DNA from: Voacanga thouarsii
Lineage: Eukaryota; Streptophyta; Magnoliopsida; Gentianales; Apocynaceae
Direction: 5' to 3'
Length of the DNA: 64,000 nucleotides
NCBI GenBank assembly: GCA_026120185.1
Contig: JANUWF010001783.1
Coordinates: 4,867,001-4,931,000, forward strand
The position numbers were made by a program, and so were the translations under genes. Positions 46,083 to 57,378 of the stretch are shown here, in pieces; position 1 is the stretch's first letter, and every line of letters begins with the position of its first letter. The notes below the pieces were generated by a model that was given only the letters and a program-made list of their open reading frames with translations, did no database searches and was not told the DNA's origin.

Positions 46083-49000
46083 TTCTCATGTATAGGCACA
46101 TTCATTGGAGAAAATGAGCTTCACCAAGTGGTTCTTAGACAGCGGTTGTTCAAGGCATAAGACTGCAAATGCAGCCTTGTTAGATGATATGCAAGCCACA
46201 AATGAAGGATTTGTTACCTTTGGAGACGAAAAGAAAGGAAAAATTCTTGACATAGGTAACATTGGTAAAGGTTCCTCAACCATTATAGAATAAGTATTAC
46301 TAATTGATGAGCTAAAATATAATTTGCTTAGTATTATCCAACTATGTGACAACGGCTACAAAGTTATTTTTGAAAAGGATTCTTGCTCTATCATGGATAG
46401 CTCAAATTTTGAAATAATCTATATTGCCATCCGTATTGGAAATATGTATGTATTCTATCTAAATGACCTTATAGCTCATGGTATTAGATGCCTCTCCATA
46501 CATGACAATAATGGTTACCTTTGGCATAGAAGATTAGGTCATGTATATTTTGATTTGCTAAACAAACTGTCCTTAAAAAAGCTTGTTAGGGGATTGCCCA
46601 AAATAAAGTTTGATAAAAGAAAAATTTGTGATGCATGTCAATTTGGAAAACAAATCAAACTTCCTTTAAACCCAAGAAAATGATTTCAACCTCAAATCCT
46701 CTTGAATTAATTCATATGGATTTGTTTGGACTAATGAGGACTGTTAGCCTTGGCGATAAAAAGTATGCATATGTGCTAGTTGATGATTTTTCCAAATTTA
46801 CTTGGACTTTATTTCTTAGACAAAAGGATGAAACCTTTTTTGAATTTTCAAAGCTGATTAAACGTATCCAAAACTCTATTGGATGTAAGCTGATTTCCAT
46901 TAGAAGTGATAATGGTAGAGAATTTTTCAACAATGAATTTACACATTTTTTTGATAAAAATGGAATATTTCACAATTTTTCAACAGCCAAAATGCCTCAA
47001 CAAATTGGCATTGTGGAGAGGAAAAATCGGACTTTGTAAGAAATGGCAAGATCTATGATCGATGAAAATGCCCTTCCAAAATACTTTTGGGCTGAAGTTG
47101 CTAATACAACTTACTATATTGTAAACCGAGTAATGTTGAGACCATTTTTAAGAAAAACACCATTTGAACTTATATTTGACAAAACTCCATCAATCTCCTA
47201 TTTTAAAGTGTTCGCCTGCAAATGTTTTGTCCTTAATACCCAAGATAATCTTAGGAAATTTGATAGCACATCCGATGAGGCTATATTTCTTGGATGCTCT
47301 TCCAATAAAAAGGTATATAGAGTGTACAATAAAAGAACTTTATGTGTGGAAGAATCCGTACTGTCATTTTTTATAAATCTAACATTTATGCTCCAATGAA
47401 AGATGATGATGTAGGAGGTTCAAATGAAGTAAGAAAAGACCAACTCAAAGCTCCACCGCTAGATACTCATGCAAAAGAAGAAGAAATTGAAGAACAACAA
47501 GTTGAACAAGGAGGGCAACAAACTGAAGAGTCCACGGATCAACAATTACCAAAGGATTGGAAATAGAAAACCGGTCATCCCAAAGAACAAATCATTGGTG
47601 ATCCAAGCTATGGAGTTAAAACTAGATGGTATTTCATAGATAACTTTGCTTTTCTCTCAAGTACAAAACCTAACTGTATTGATGTAGCACTGCATGATGA
47701 ATTTTAGATAATTGCTATACAAGAAGAACTAAACCAATTTGAAAGAAATCAAGTTTAGAAACTTGTTCCTAGACCACTTAATCATCCGGTTATTCGTACC
47801 AAGTAGGTATTTAGAAACAAATTTGATGAGAATGGAGCTGTCATTGGAAATAAAGCAAGATTGGTCGCTCAAGAATTCAACTAAGAAAAGAGCATTGATT
47901 ATGATAAGACATTTGCTCCCATTGCTAAATTAGAGTCTATAAGAATGCTTCTTGCTTTTGCTTCCTTCAAAAATTTCATACTCTATCAAATTGATGTTAA
48001 AGTGCGTTCCTAAATAGTTTTATTGAGAAGGATATTTATGTAGAACAACCTCCTAGTTTTATTCATGAGCACTTTCCATATCATGTTTTCAAACTTTCTA
48101 AAGTTCTTTATAGGTTAAAACAAGCTCCACGAGCTTGGTATGAAAGGCTTAGTGGATTCTTGCTTTCAAAAGGTTTTTCAAGAGGCTTAATCGATACCAC
48201 TTTGTTTATTAAAACTGATAAATCTGGTGATCTACTTATTACTCAAATTTATGTTGATGACATTATTTTTTGTGTTACTAATGATTCTTTGTGCAAGATG
48301 TTTGCAAAAACAATGCAGCAAGATTTCGAAATGAGCATGATGGGAGAACTAAACTTTTTCCTCGGACTGCAAATTAAGCAAACCAAGGATGGAATCTTCA
48401 TAAATCAAGCTAAGTATGCCAAGGAGCTGCTTAAAAGGTTTTGGCATGAATGAAGCCAAAGAAATCTGCACGCCTATGAGTATTTCTATAAAAATTGACA
48501 AAGATGAAAAGGGTAAGAAGGTAGATGAACATAAGTATAGAGGTATAATTGGAAGCTTACTCTATCTCACTGCGAGCTGGCCTGATATTATGTTTTTAGT
48601 TTGTCTTTGTGCCCGGTTTCAATCATGTCCAAAGGAATCGCACCTATGTGCAGTAAAACACATCCTTTGATATCTAATCGTCACACATGATTATGACTTA
48701 TGGTATCCTCACACTAACACATTTGATCTTATAGGATACATTGATGTAGATTATGTAGGCTGCAAAGTGGAAAGAAAAAACATAAGTGGCCATTGTTAAT
48801 TTCTTGGACACTCTCTAGTGTCATGGCATCGCAAGAAGCAAGCATGTGTATCCTTATCTACAACCGAGGCCGAATATATTGTAGCCAACAGTTGTTGGGC
48901 ACAAATCTTGTGGATGAAAATAACATTGCTTAATTTTAGTCTTAACTTTAATTGTATACCTATATTATGTGACAATACAAGTGCTATCAATCTAACTAAG

Positions 49001-49197
49001 AATCCTATTCAACATTCTAGGACCAAGCATATAGAAGTTAAACATCATTTTATCCATGATCATGTGCTTAAAGGCGATGTGTGTTGAATATATTTCAACT
49101 GATGAACAACTCGCCAACATTTTTACAAAACCTCCGGTCAAAGAAAAATTCAACAATCTAAGAAGTGGTTTGGAAATTACAAAATCACATGACTGAC
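46083..49197 (+). pseudogene. SIRE-type pol (protease, integrase, RT, RNase H)
   Basis: Protease at 46105-46293 (KWFLDSGCSRHKTAN; the DSG triplet is intact). Integrase zinc part is at 46324-46683 (LWHRRLGHVYFD, then CDACQFGKQIK) and the core at 46635-47039 (ELIHMDLFGLMR, YVLVDDFSKFTW, ISIRSDNGREFFN, GIVERKNRTL), so all three catalytic acidic residues D, D, E are readable. The core tail is 47043-47399 (FELIFDKTPSISYFKVFACK). RT follows with worn parts near 47740-48130, RLIDTTLFIKTDKSGDLL (48160-48453) and an intact IYVDDIIF, then RNase H 48416-48670 (MSISIKIDKDEKG, GSLLYLTASWPDIMF) and 48818-49087 (SLSTTEAEYIVANSC, RTKHIEVKHHF). Stops and frameshifts separate the blocks, but this is the best preserved pol in the window. 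Confidence 0.95.
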
Positions 49198-49644
49198 TTG
49201 TTTGCACAAGTTTTCTTTAACTTGCTGAATCACTGAAGACAAAGATTTTGGATGTAGTGTTTGGGTCCAGAACCCACCTCCAAAACTCATCCCTAAAGAA
49301 GTTTCTGTTTGGATCTATATTTTGGATCGGGTCTAAATCCAAAACGAAATCATCTTTGATGCTTCATATTTTTTTTTAAAATAACTACTTCCATATTTTC
49401 ATGTTTGAATTTCAAAATACTTGCACTTGTCTCAAGACGGCTTTTTAAATCTCTGAGTAAAGTGGCATTTTTAATGTACTTAATTACACTTCTATCATAG
49501 CTTTCTAGGTATGAGCAAAGGACTTTCTTTCCTTCTCTCTTTCAAACTCTAGAACAAAAACTTCCTCACTCCATCATCCTCAGAATTCTCTGAGTTCTTC
49601 CTCTTTGAATATCCGAGTATCAAAGCCTACATCTTCTCAACAAA
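49198..49644 (+). other. Spacer between SIRE-type pol and envelope-like region
   Basis: Non-coding. A ttggatgtagt/ttggatct motif set near 49248-49340 resembles repeats in the SIRE LTR near 41690-41800 and 59160-59290. T/C-rich from 49500 to 49600. Confidence 0.55.
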
Positions 49645-51132
49645 ATGGCAAAAAAGAAATCAGCAACACCGAAACCAAAGAAGGTGCGAAAAACTTCTCC
49701 AATGATGAAGAAGAAGTCTTCAGCAATGAACAAAGGAAAAGAAACTGCACCAGATCTCTCAGCTTTCTATTATGATTCCTCAAAATCATCACCAGAACAA
49801 AAGAGTTCTGAGATTCAGGTACTTCGATTTATAGATTCAAAAAGTGAGTCTAATTATAATGATTGGGTCAAGAAATAGAACTGTGATTATTGGGTATCGA
49901 GTAAATCCATCGTCTTTCTTGAATTTCTCCAATGTGTTGAATTTGTTTGAATCTGTTGGTTGGAGTAGTTTACTGTCCATCGAAGAAAAATTGTTTACCC
50001 CGCTCATTTGAGAATTCTACGCTAATTTAAGGAAAGGTCGACTTGAGGAAACCGGAGGAGAGTTTATGATTCGATGGTATACTTCTAGAGTTAAGGGAAA
50101 GAATATTGAGTTCGACCACCATTTGCTGAATAGAGTGTGTGAAGTGAGAGATGGAGGGATTCAGTATTTTGAATTGAATAAATTTTCAAAAGGAACTGAT
50201 ATGTTTGATTTAAAGAAATTTGAAGAAATGTTTACTGGTGGAAGGAGTTTCGAGAATTCTAGTAACAGAAATACCAAATGGCTAAATGGAGAAGGTAGGA
50301 TCTTACACCATATGGTCTCTACCATGGTGGTGCCAAGTTTTGGTCATAAAGCCTCCATTAACATAATGCAGATGGTGATTATGTTAGCCTTGGCTGAAGG
50401 AAGGCAAATAAGTTTTGGGTTCTTGGCTGCCAAGTTTATGTTGCAAATAAGAAACACCTCTAGCAAGGCCCTGCCGTATGAAAATCTGTTAACAAAAGTC
50501 TTCAGATACTTTGATGTTCATTTAAATTCAGTCCTTTGTGCGCCATCAAAAATGAATATATATATATATATATATGTAGCTTTGAGTCCTTTGAGCACAT
50601 GGGATATGTGAGGATAGAAAATGAATGGAAGTTGCTCCGTGACACAAATGGTAAGAAAAGGGAAGGATTATTGAAAATAAAGGCTGAAGGAAAGAATGCC
50701 CCTTCTATTGTAGCCAAAAGAAAAAGTGAGGTAGAACCTCAAGAAGCATCATCTGCTAAAAGGAAAGAATAAGCTCAGGACAAAGGATTATCCGAAAGCA
50801 TCTTGGATGCCATCAATTTTCTGACTGTTAAATTGGATGGCCTCAGTTCAGAACTTCAAACTCTTAGAAATAAACTAACTGTGGTGGAGAAAAAGGAAAA
50901 AACAGATGAATCGGTGTCTGCTCCTACAACATTTGCTCCAGCAAAGGAAACAATAGAGGCAACAGTCCCTGAGGAAGAAACTGGACAAGAACAATCTGCT
51001 GAGAAAGTGATAGTTACTGCATACGACAAAGAAAAATCCCCGCCTCAGAAAGTTGTAGCACCTCCTGTCTCCTTTGAACCTCATGTCTTATCTGGGAAGA
51101 CACAGAAACATGTTGTAGTTAAGAGAAAATAA
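49645..51132 (+). pseudogene. Envelope-like region of the SIRE-type element
   Basis: Three open pieces in the position after pol where Sireviruses carry an envelope-like gene. The first (49645-49878) is lysine-rich at its start, then serine-rich (FYYDSSKSSPEQKSSEIQ). The second (50066-50611) reads GEFMIRWYTSRVKGKNIEFD and TKWLNGEGRILHHMVSTMV, resembling plant transposon proteins of this class. The third (50803-51132) starts with a probable coiled coil (ILDAINFLTVKLDGLSSEL and heptad-like leucines) and ends in an acidic, proline-rich tail. A stop at 49876 and a (TA)n run at 50556-50574 disrupt the frame. I see no clear signal peptide or strong transmembrane helix, so an envelope function is not supported by sequence. 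It is called from position and composition. Confidence 0.72.
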
Positions 51133-52686
51133 GTAGGATTGCTGGTCAACACTCTCGAAAAGGTGTCGAGTCAAAGATTGAAACATTTCACATCTCCTGA
51201 GTGACCAGATTAGCTAAATGCACTCCGGCTGACCTCTACCCTGACTGACCTCAATTCTCACTGCTATCTTGAACAAATCTTAACTTATTTTTGCATCTAA
51301 ACAATTTATTTCCTCTCTTTTAACAAGTCTATTTGCTCACCTCATGAATGCTTCATATCTATATATATCCTTTTTCCTGCTTCATTTTTATTATTTCTCT
51401 TTTTGATTGATAACAAAGGGGGAGAAAATTGACTGATATTCATTGCATTGTGATTGTCATGTGATTGAATTGATTGTGTTTATACCTACCTATTGTGATT
51501 GAGTAATGTTTGGATAAGTTTCTGCTTATGATTGTAAGTGTGCTGGCTCCGCTGACTGTGTTGTGATTATTCTACTGATCAGGAATGAATGAAAATTTCA
51601 TTTGATCATCATGTGGTAGTGTGCTATGCTCTCCGTGGCTAATTGTTAATAATGCACTAATGACAGTCTACTTAACAGTCCTTGAGTAGTAAACTAACAT
51701 GAGGGAAACTTTGTGCTCTGAATTGATGTTCTGCACTAAAATTGATATTCTGCACTAGCATATTACCTCTGAATATAGCTAAAGTCTTGTAATTCTCTCT
51801 ATGAAATTCATGACAAGATTTGGGCAAACCACTTGATATGAAAATTTATAATCTGAGATCTCAGTTTGCTGATGTCCAAAAAGGACGCCAATTTAGTATC
51901 CTGAATGTCGTCCAAAAGTACTCTATTCAAGAATAAAGGTATCTTTGAGACTAGAGTTATTGGTAAATTTGTTTTAGGTTATTGACATGATTCTATGACA
52001 TATTCATTGATAAAAATCTCAAACAGTTGGATAGCTTCCTTAATGATCAAAACTCTTTGAAAAAACCAGGACAGATCAAAATTCTAAAAATCTATTATCT
52101 AATGCATTATGACAAAGGGAGTTTTTGACTTATATTTATTTTCTTGATCCAAAAGTCCTGTCCAAAAATGTATTATTCTAAACCTACATGCTAGTTTGGA
52201 CACACCTTTTGGACATCTAAAACTCAAATTCCAAAAAGTTCCATACTCACATTCACAAAGTTTTGAATGTACTTTTTCAACGTACAAAACTGACTCCAAT
52301 TTTCTCACATAATTTACAAATATTCATATATTTACATATTAAGGGGAAGCATCTCATCTCTTGACTTATTTGCTACAACTCTCTTCTATACATGGTTATA
52401 AAATCATTGTAACAGTTATCCCTTTAAGGAATAATCATGGGATGGAAGGAATGAGAATATGGAGGTAGGTTGGGCCATAGGCTCATTGAGCCATACTTGT
52501 GAGTATATGCTTTAATTTTCTATCTCAATCTCAAAAGCACCATTTGAGTCCTATAATAAGAGAATGCATTTCTGTAAAAAAAATATATATTCTTGTTTCT
52601 TTCGGTCTAACATGTCCATACTATACATATCCTTATTTTTATATCACATTCCCATGAAGTTTGTCATCACTCAAAAAGGAGGAGAT
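51133..52686 (+). other. 3' non-coding region of the SIRE-type element with repeated purine tracts
   Basis: About 1.55 kb with no ORF. Purine-rich tracts occur at 51415-51427 (caaagggggagaa), 52340-52350 (taaggggaagc) and directly before the LTR at 52674-52686 (aaaaaggaggaga). The last is the primer tract for plus-strand synthesis. Several polypurine-like copies are a known trait of Sireviruses. Confidence 0.75.
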
Positions 52687-52730
52687 TGTTAGCCATAAGG
52701 CCATTCTCCTATTTTTTGACTTATGACAAA
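52687..52730 (+). repeat. 3' LTR of the SIRE-type element, first 44 bp
   Basis: Begins TGTTAGCCATAAGGCC and is cut after atgacaaa by the Athila-like element. Bases 52726-52730 (acaaa) are the target duplication, repeated at 58848-58852. Confidence 0.93.
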
Positions 52731-54158
52731 CGATAGGGCCTAAATTAGTCATATTTTTCATAGTTATTTGAGGCTATTTTGTGATACATTTTTTTTAATA
52801 ACTAGTCATATTCCTTCATATTTGAGATTTTACCATTGGAAAGGTATTTTGTGCAATATTTCAAATTTTAGGAGTAAAATAAGACAAAAATGTCCCCAAA
52901 CAGAATAGAGACGGTGCCGGACAGGCCAGAGGAAGCGGCGTCGGCCACGTGCTGCTGGTAGGCACTTCAAGGCGACGAAAGATCAGTGAAACAGAGCTAA
53001 ACAGAACAAAATCGGCGCCGGCTCTAGCAGCTAAAGTGGTGCTAGCTGCACTCTGGAAAACATTGCGCGGAAATATAGAAAAAATTGACAAACAATTGAG
53101 GAAACAGAACACAACCGGCGCCGGCTCCAGCAGCCAAGGCGGCACTAGCTATGCCCTGATGATAAGGCGGTGCCTTGAATTTTGCACGCAGTTTTTGGTA
53201 ATCTACAGAATTTTCGTATCTTCATACTTCTAATCGGCTAAAAACCCTACACCAACGAATTTAGACACTTCCTAAGCCTATAAATAGATGCAAAACATAA
53301 GAGAAATGGGAGAATTCATAGATCATAATAGAAAATCACTCAAATCAAGGAGGGTTGTACAAGAAGGTTTACAAAGGAAGAAGAAGGAGGCTTGTTTATG
53401 AGTTCTTTCTTTTACTTTTATTTTTTTTTTCTTGAACAATGATGTATTAATGGTTTTATTATTGTTTGACATTGTTTTAGGTATTCATGTTTTTTAGAGT
53501 TATTTGATCTTTTGATTAATTGATTGTTATTCTTGGTATTTAATTATTTGTGCGTATTACAAGATTGGTTGGTTGTTTCTTTCCATTAACTTGCTTGGAA
53601 AAGGGGTTAATTGCTAAGAACTGGTAATTAAAGTTTAATTGATGTTTGTCAGGAATGGATTCATTGGTTAATTTCATGTTTAAGTTTGCCAAGAATGGAA
53701 ATTTAATCAAGGATTGTGTTTAATGCATCTTTTGAGTGGATTAGTTGAGACAGGAATGTGATGCTAACTTATCTAGAAGGTAGTGATTTCATGGATTGGA
53801 AAAGAAGTGAATCTATCTTAATCCCTCATGATGCCAAGAGAATAATTAGTTATGATAATGGTTAAGTGCTTTGAGGTTATGTGTGTAAAAATAATGGTTT
53901 GAGTTACATAATTCTCCATTCTTGAAATGTATATATTATTTTATTTTATTTTATTTTGCTTTTCACTTTGTGGAGTCGATTAAACAATGAAAGAAACATG
54001 ATTAATGCATACTTGCTCCTGGAGGATCGACACTCATTTAAACCCTATGCTATGTTAATGATGAGTACACTTGCTCATATGTGTAATTTGGGATTAACGT
54101 TTTAATTTAAACTTAATTGCGAATGTGCTTATTTCTATACCCAAATAAATACGCATCA
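52731..54158 (+). repeat. 5' LTR of the Athila-like element
   Basis: 1428 bp, starting CGATAGGGCC (probably TGATAGGGCC originally) and ending ACGCATCA. It includes a GC-rich island at 52914-53160 with repeated cggcgccggctc modules in otherwise AT-rich DNA, a T-rich run at 53415-53435, and ttttatttt repeats near 53940. It aligns over its length with 57379-58847. Open frames in both directions across the GC island follow from its low stop frequency. Confidence 0.94.
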
Positions 54159-54163
54159 AGTTT

Positions 54164-54182
54164 TTTGCACCGTTACCGGGGA
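54164..54182 (+). other. Primer-binding site of the Athila-like element (tRNA-Asp type)
   Basis: tttgcaccgttaccgggga, close to the TGGCGCCGTTGCCGGGGA site usual in Athila/Tat elements, six bases after the LTR end. Confidence 0.85.
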
Positions 54183-54535
54183 ACAATATCATGAAAGCTT
54201 GGATTTTGTAAATATGTAAATATGCAAATATGTATATATGTAAATTTGTAAATTTATTCTTTTGCAAAAAGGTGCCATCTTTTGTATATGTTGTCTCTTG
54301 TAATTTAATGTACTAACTTTGACTTAATTGACTAACATACTTCCTATTGTATTATAAATACCACTAACTTGTGTATTTAAATAGTTTGGGAATGCGTGTA
54401 TTTTTCTTTTCTTTATTTTTATATTATTTGTTTTTAACTTTTGTTTTTTTTTTCTTTTCTTTATTTATTTATTTATGTTTTTTTTCTTTGTTTTTATTTT
54501 CGATTTGATTTTTGTTTTTCTTTGAGCACGAGATT

Positions 54536-55614
54536 GACATCATCATGGACAACTACTTTTAGGCACATGATTAAAGGAGCTACAATGATGAGAATTTGGT
54601 AAAGTTGCAATCTTGGATTGATGCTTTTTGTGAGATGTCACTTGAAGCCTCAATGCATTCTTTTGTCGCCAATTCAAATTCTTCCATTAAGTGGCATCAA
54701 AAAGTATCCCAACGATTGAGCTATCAAAAAACACAACTAGCCAAGTTGGTTGAAGATGCCATAAAGGCCCATATGCTTGTGCAAAAGAATCTCCAAGGAA
54801 AGGAGAGAGGATATGAGGACCAATTGCCCAATGTGGAAATGGAGGTATTCAATTCCACTCTACATGCTAATACTTCTAATCTCTCTTTGTCACATGATTT
54901 CTTAGGTTTGTCTCACTTCTTGGAGAACAATGGCCGCAATGATGATGTATGGAGTTTAACATGCCTCAAGAAATTGGATTTATCATTCATTCTAAGAAAC
55001 CATTTGAGGATGTTGACGAATTCTACCTTTCACTCCAATTTTAGGGAGGTAACTTAGTACTTGTAGAAGCATTGAAAAGTAAGGATTTCTTGATCTCATC
55101 TTTAAGAACTCAAATACTAAGTTTAAAGGGGAATTTTAATCATGAACATTCTTTTGAAGGGTTAAAAGGTTCCTTGATGCATTCTTTAGAAACCATGTGC
55201 ATTTATATGTTGACAACAATATTTGTATGTCTAAAGAAATATAAGAGAAAGAGGTTTATGTGTTTGGCTTTAGTGAGAAAAAATTATTTTAATAAACCTT
55301 CTATTTTTCAAAAACCTCTCTCCATTCTACATTCATCATGCCTATCTTCCATTTTGAGCTTTAATTTCTTTTCAAAAGCTTTGATGAGGAAGCATGATGA
55401 GTGTGAAAAGTTTTTGTTTTATATTTTTTATTTGAGTCTTTTTCTTTGGTTTGTTTTCTTTTATTTAGGTAGGTTTTTATTTTATTATTATTTTCCTTGT
55501 ACTTTTATTTGTGTTTTATTTTACAGGAATAAAGTCCTTTTAGACAAGCCATTCTCTTTACCTCAAGTTTGGATATCTATTGAAGTATTATTGCACTTGG
55601 GAAGTATTACTTAA
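54536..55614 (+). pseudogene. Unrecognised reading frame carried by the Athila-like element
   Basis: I do not recognise this protein. Open pieces run from about 54574 to 55057 and then, one frame over, from about 54961 to 55614, overlapping in sense, so a single frameshift near 54950 plus a few stops would account for the break. The first piece has SWIDAFCEMSLEASMHSFV, then QRLSYQKTQLAKLVEDAIKA, a helical region of coiled-coil type, and YEDQLPNVEMEVFNSTLHAN. The second has EALKSKDFLISSLRTQILSL, then HSLETMCIYM, and ends in a strongly hydrophobic stretch (FYIFYLSLFLWFVFFYLGRF) that could be a membrane helix or simply T-rich non-coding DNA. No gag, zinc knuckle or polymerase motif is seen. The start is unclear, since a stop (tag) lies close to the earliest candidate codons. 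Confidence 0.45.
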
Positions 55615-57378
55615 ACTTTCTAAGCCATTATTATTTTTTGTTCCTTTGGAGATGCTTTCTTGTGTTTATTTTTTTGCTAATAAGGACATTGTCCAATTTA
55701 AGTGTGGGGGAGTGGTTTGGTGATATACTTTGTCCAAGTTTTTATCAATTTTATTTTGAGCACAAAGTTTGGAAAGTTGGAGCTACTCCATCATGAAAGT
55801 ATTGTCTTTCTTATCTCTTCTCCTTTATATTTTTGGTCCCATAGCATTGTTTCTTCCTTGTTCTATTTGTTTGGCCATTGAGGATAATGTCCAGTTTAAG
55901 TGTGGGTGAGTGGTTAGATTGAGAATTCATCTATGCATCATTCTTTTATACTTCATTGTGAGCAAATTCTTCAAAACTTTTTTTGATTTTCTTTGCGATT
56001 TCAAGAGATATTTTAATGCATGTCTTTGTGATAGATCATAGAGCATATGTTCTATATTAATTATGGCTTATGCATGACTTTTCGCACATAGTTGGACTAA
56101 GTAGTTCTTGATCAAATACGTTACATTATTCTTAAAACCTATTTTTCCACTAAAATTCATTGAGTATTCTAGAACTTACTTGAATACCTCTTGAGGCGAA
56201 ATAAGAAAGATAGTCACGATTTAACTTAGGGATGATGGTAATAGGCATTCTTTGGATAGTTTGTGCTTTTCAAGCCTACCTATTGGACATTATACCTAGT
56301 GCCTATTTTGAGCCTAAATTTCGAATTTCTTTCTTAAAACCCGTTATCATACTTTGTCCATTACTTCCTTCTAAAAGTTTGAAAAATTCTTCCAAATCTT
56401 TGATTTCTTTTGATGGATAAAAGTACATGTAGGAGAATGTTGAGGGAAAATACTTGTGAAAAGATCATGAATTGTTGCTTTCAGTCATGCATCAATAGTT
56501 GTGTTGAGTTGGGAAAAAGAAAGAAAAAAGGAAAGAGAAGAGAAAGATTGAAAACAAGAAAAGAAAACAAAAAGCTACTAAGAAAAGATTGAAAGAGAAA
56601 AATTGAGAAACAAACAACAGCAGCATTTGAGAAAAAAAAGAAGAGAAAGAAAGAAAAAGTGAAAGAGAAGAAAAGAAAGATCATAAGAAGAATGGCGGTT
56701 GAGCTGTAGGAATTTCTGAAAAACTTGAGTTCACATCAAGTTCAAGTTCTTGATACCATTGATGAAAGTTTGAATGGTCTTGTGGAAAAAATTATTGATG
56801 AGTAAGAATGATTGATGAAAATGCAAGATTTGTTTGAACTGAACTGTTGTTGCTATAAAAGGTTATGGGTTTTGATCGATTTTGGAATAGGAGAGCAAGA
56901 GCAATTTGGAAATCCTTGATACATTTTGTTTATCATTTTCTTGTGAACTCTTAGCTTCTTTGATATTTTATTCTCCTATATCCTTCATTTGACAAGCTAC
57001 ATTTCAAGCCCTTTAGCCTTACATTACAAGCTTGAAAGTCTACTTGACCTAAGTAGAATCACGATATGTCTCGAATTAGTGGAGAGAGTGTATGAAAAGT
57101 AAGTTTATGGAATGCATATTTTTCTTGAACTAAATTCTCTCCAATGGTTTGAGAATAATGTCTAAGTGTTGAGATTGTTCTACTAGTCAATCTTCACTTA
57201 CACAAGTCTTGCATTTGTTATGAAGGATATAGTCGCTTATGTTTTGTTATCTTGAATGAGGTCAGTATTGGAATACTATTTTGAAATTGATTGAGTGATT
57301 GTGTAAAAACTTGTATTTTTCCTACTTGTCTTTGATACTTTACTTGAGGACAAACAAAGAGCTAAGTGTGGGGGAATA
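55615..57378 (+). other. 3' non-coding part of the Athila-like element
   Basis: No convincing gene. It carries three copies of a polypurine-like motif: ttaagtgtgggggagtgg (55698-55715), ttaagtgtgggtgagtgg (55897-55914) and the true tract taagtgtgggggaa at the LTR (57364-57376). A purine-only-like stretch of about 180 bases (56512-56690) lies in the middle. Confidence 0.75.
56512..56690 (+). repeat. Long purine-rich tract
   Basis: About 180 bases nearly all A and G, with gaaagagaag-type repeats and a short interruption near 56610-56625 (aacaacagcagc). Low-complexity DNA. The open frames through it on either strand are lysine- or phenylalanine-rich artefacts. Confidence 0.85.

Noticed and set aside
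52861..53233. Overlapping open frames on both strands in the Athila-like LTR, with a counterpart at 57509-57835
   Set aside because: They follow the GC-rich island where stops are rare. Conservation between LTRs is expected by descent, and no protein motif is seen.
55072..55614. Multi-pass membrane protein suggested by hydrophobic runs
   Set aside because: The hydrophobic end coincides with T-rich DNA and has no conserved context, so it is kept only as the tail of an unrecognised frame.
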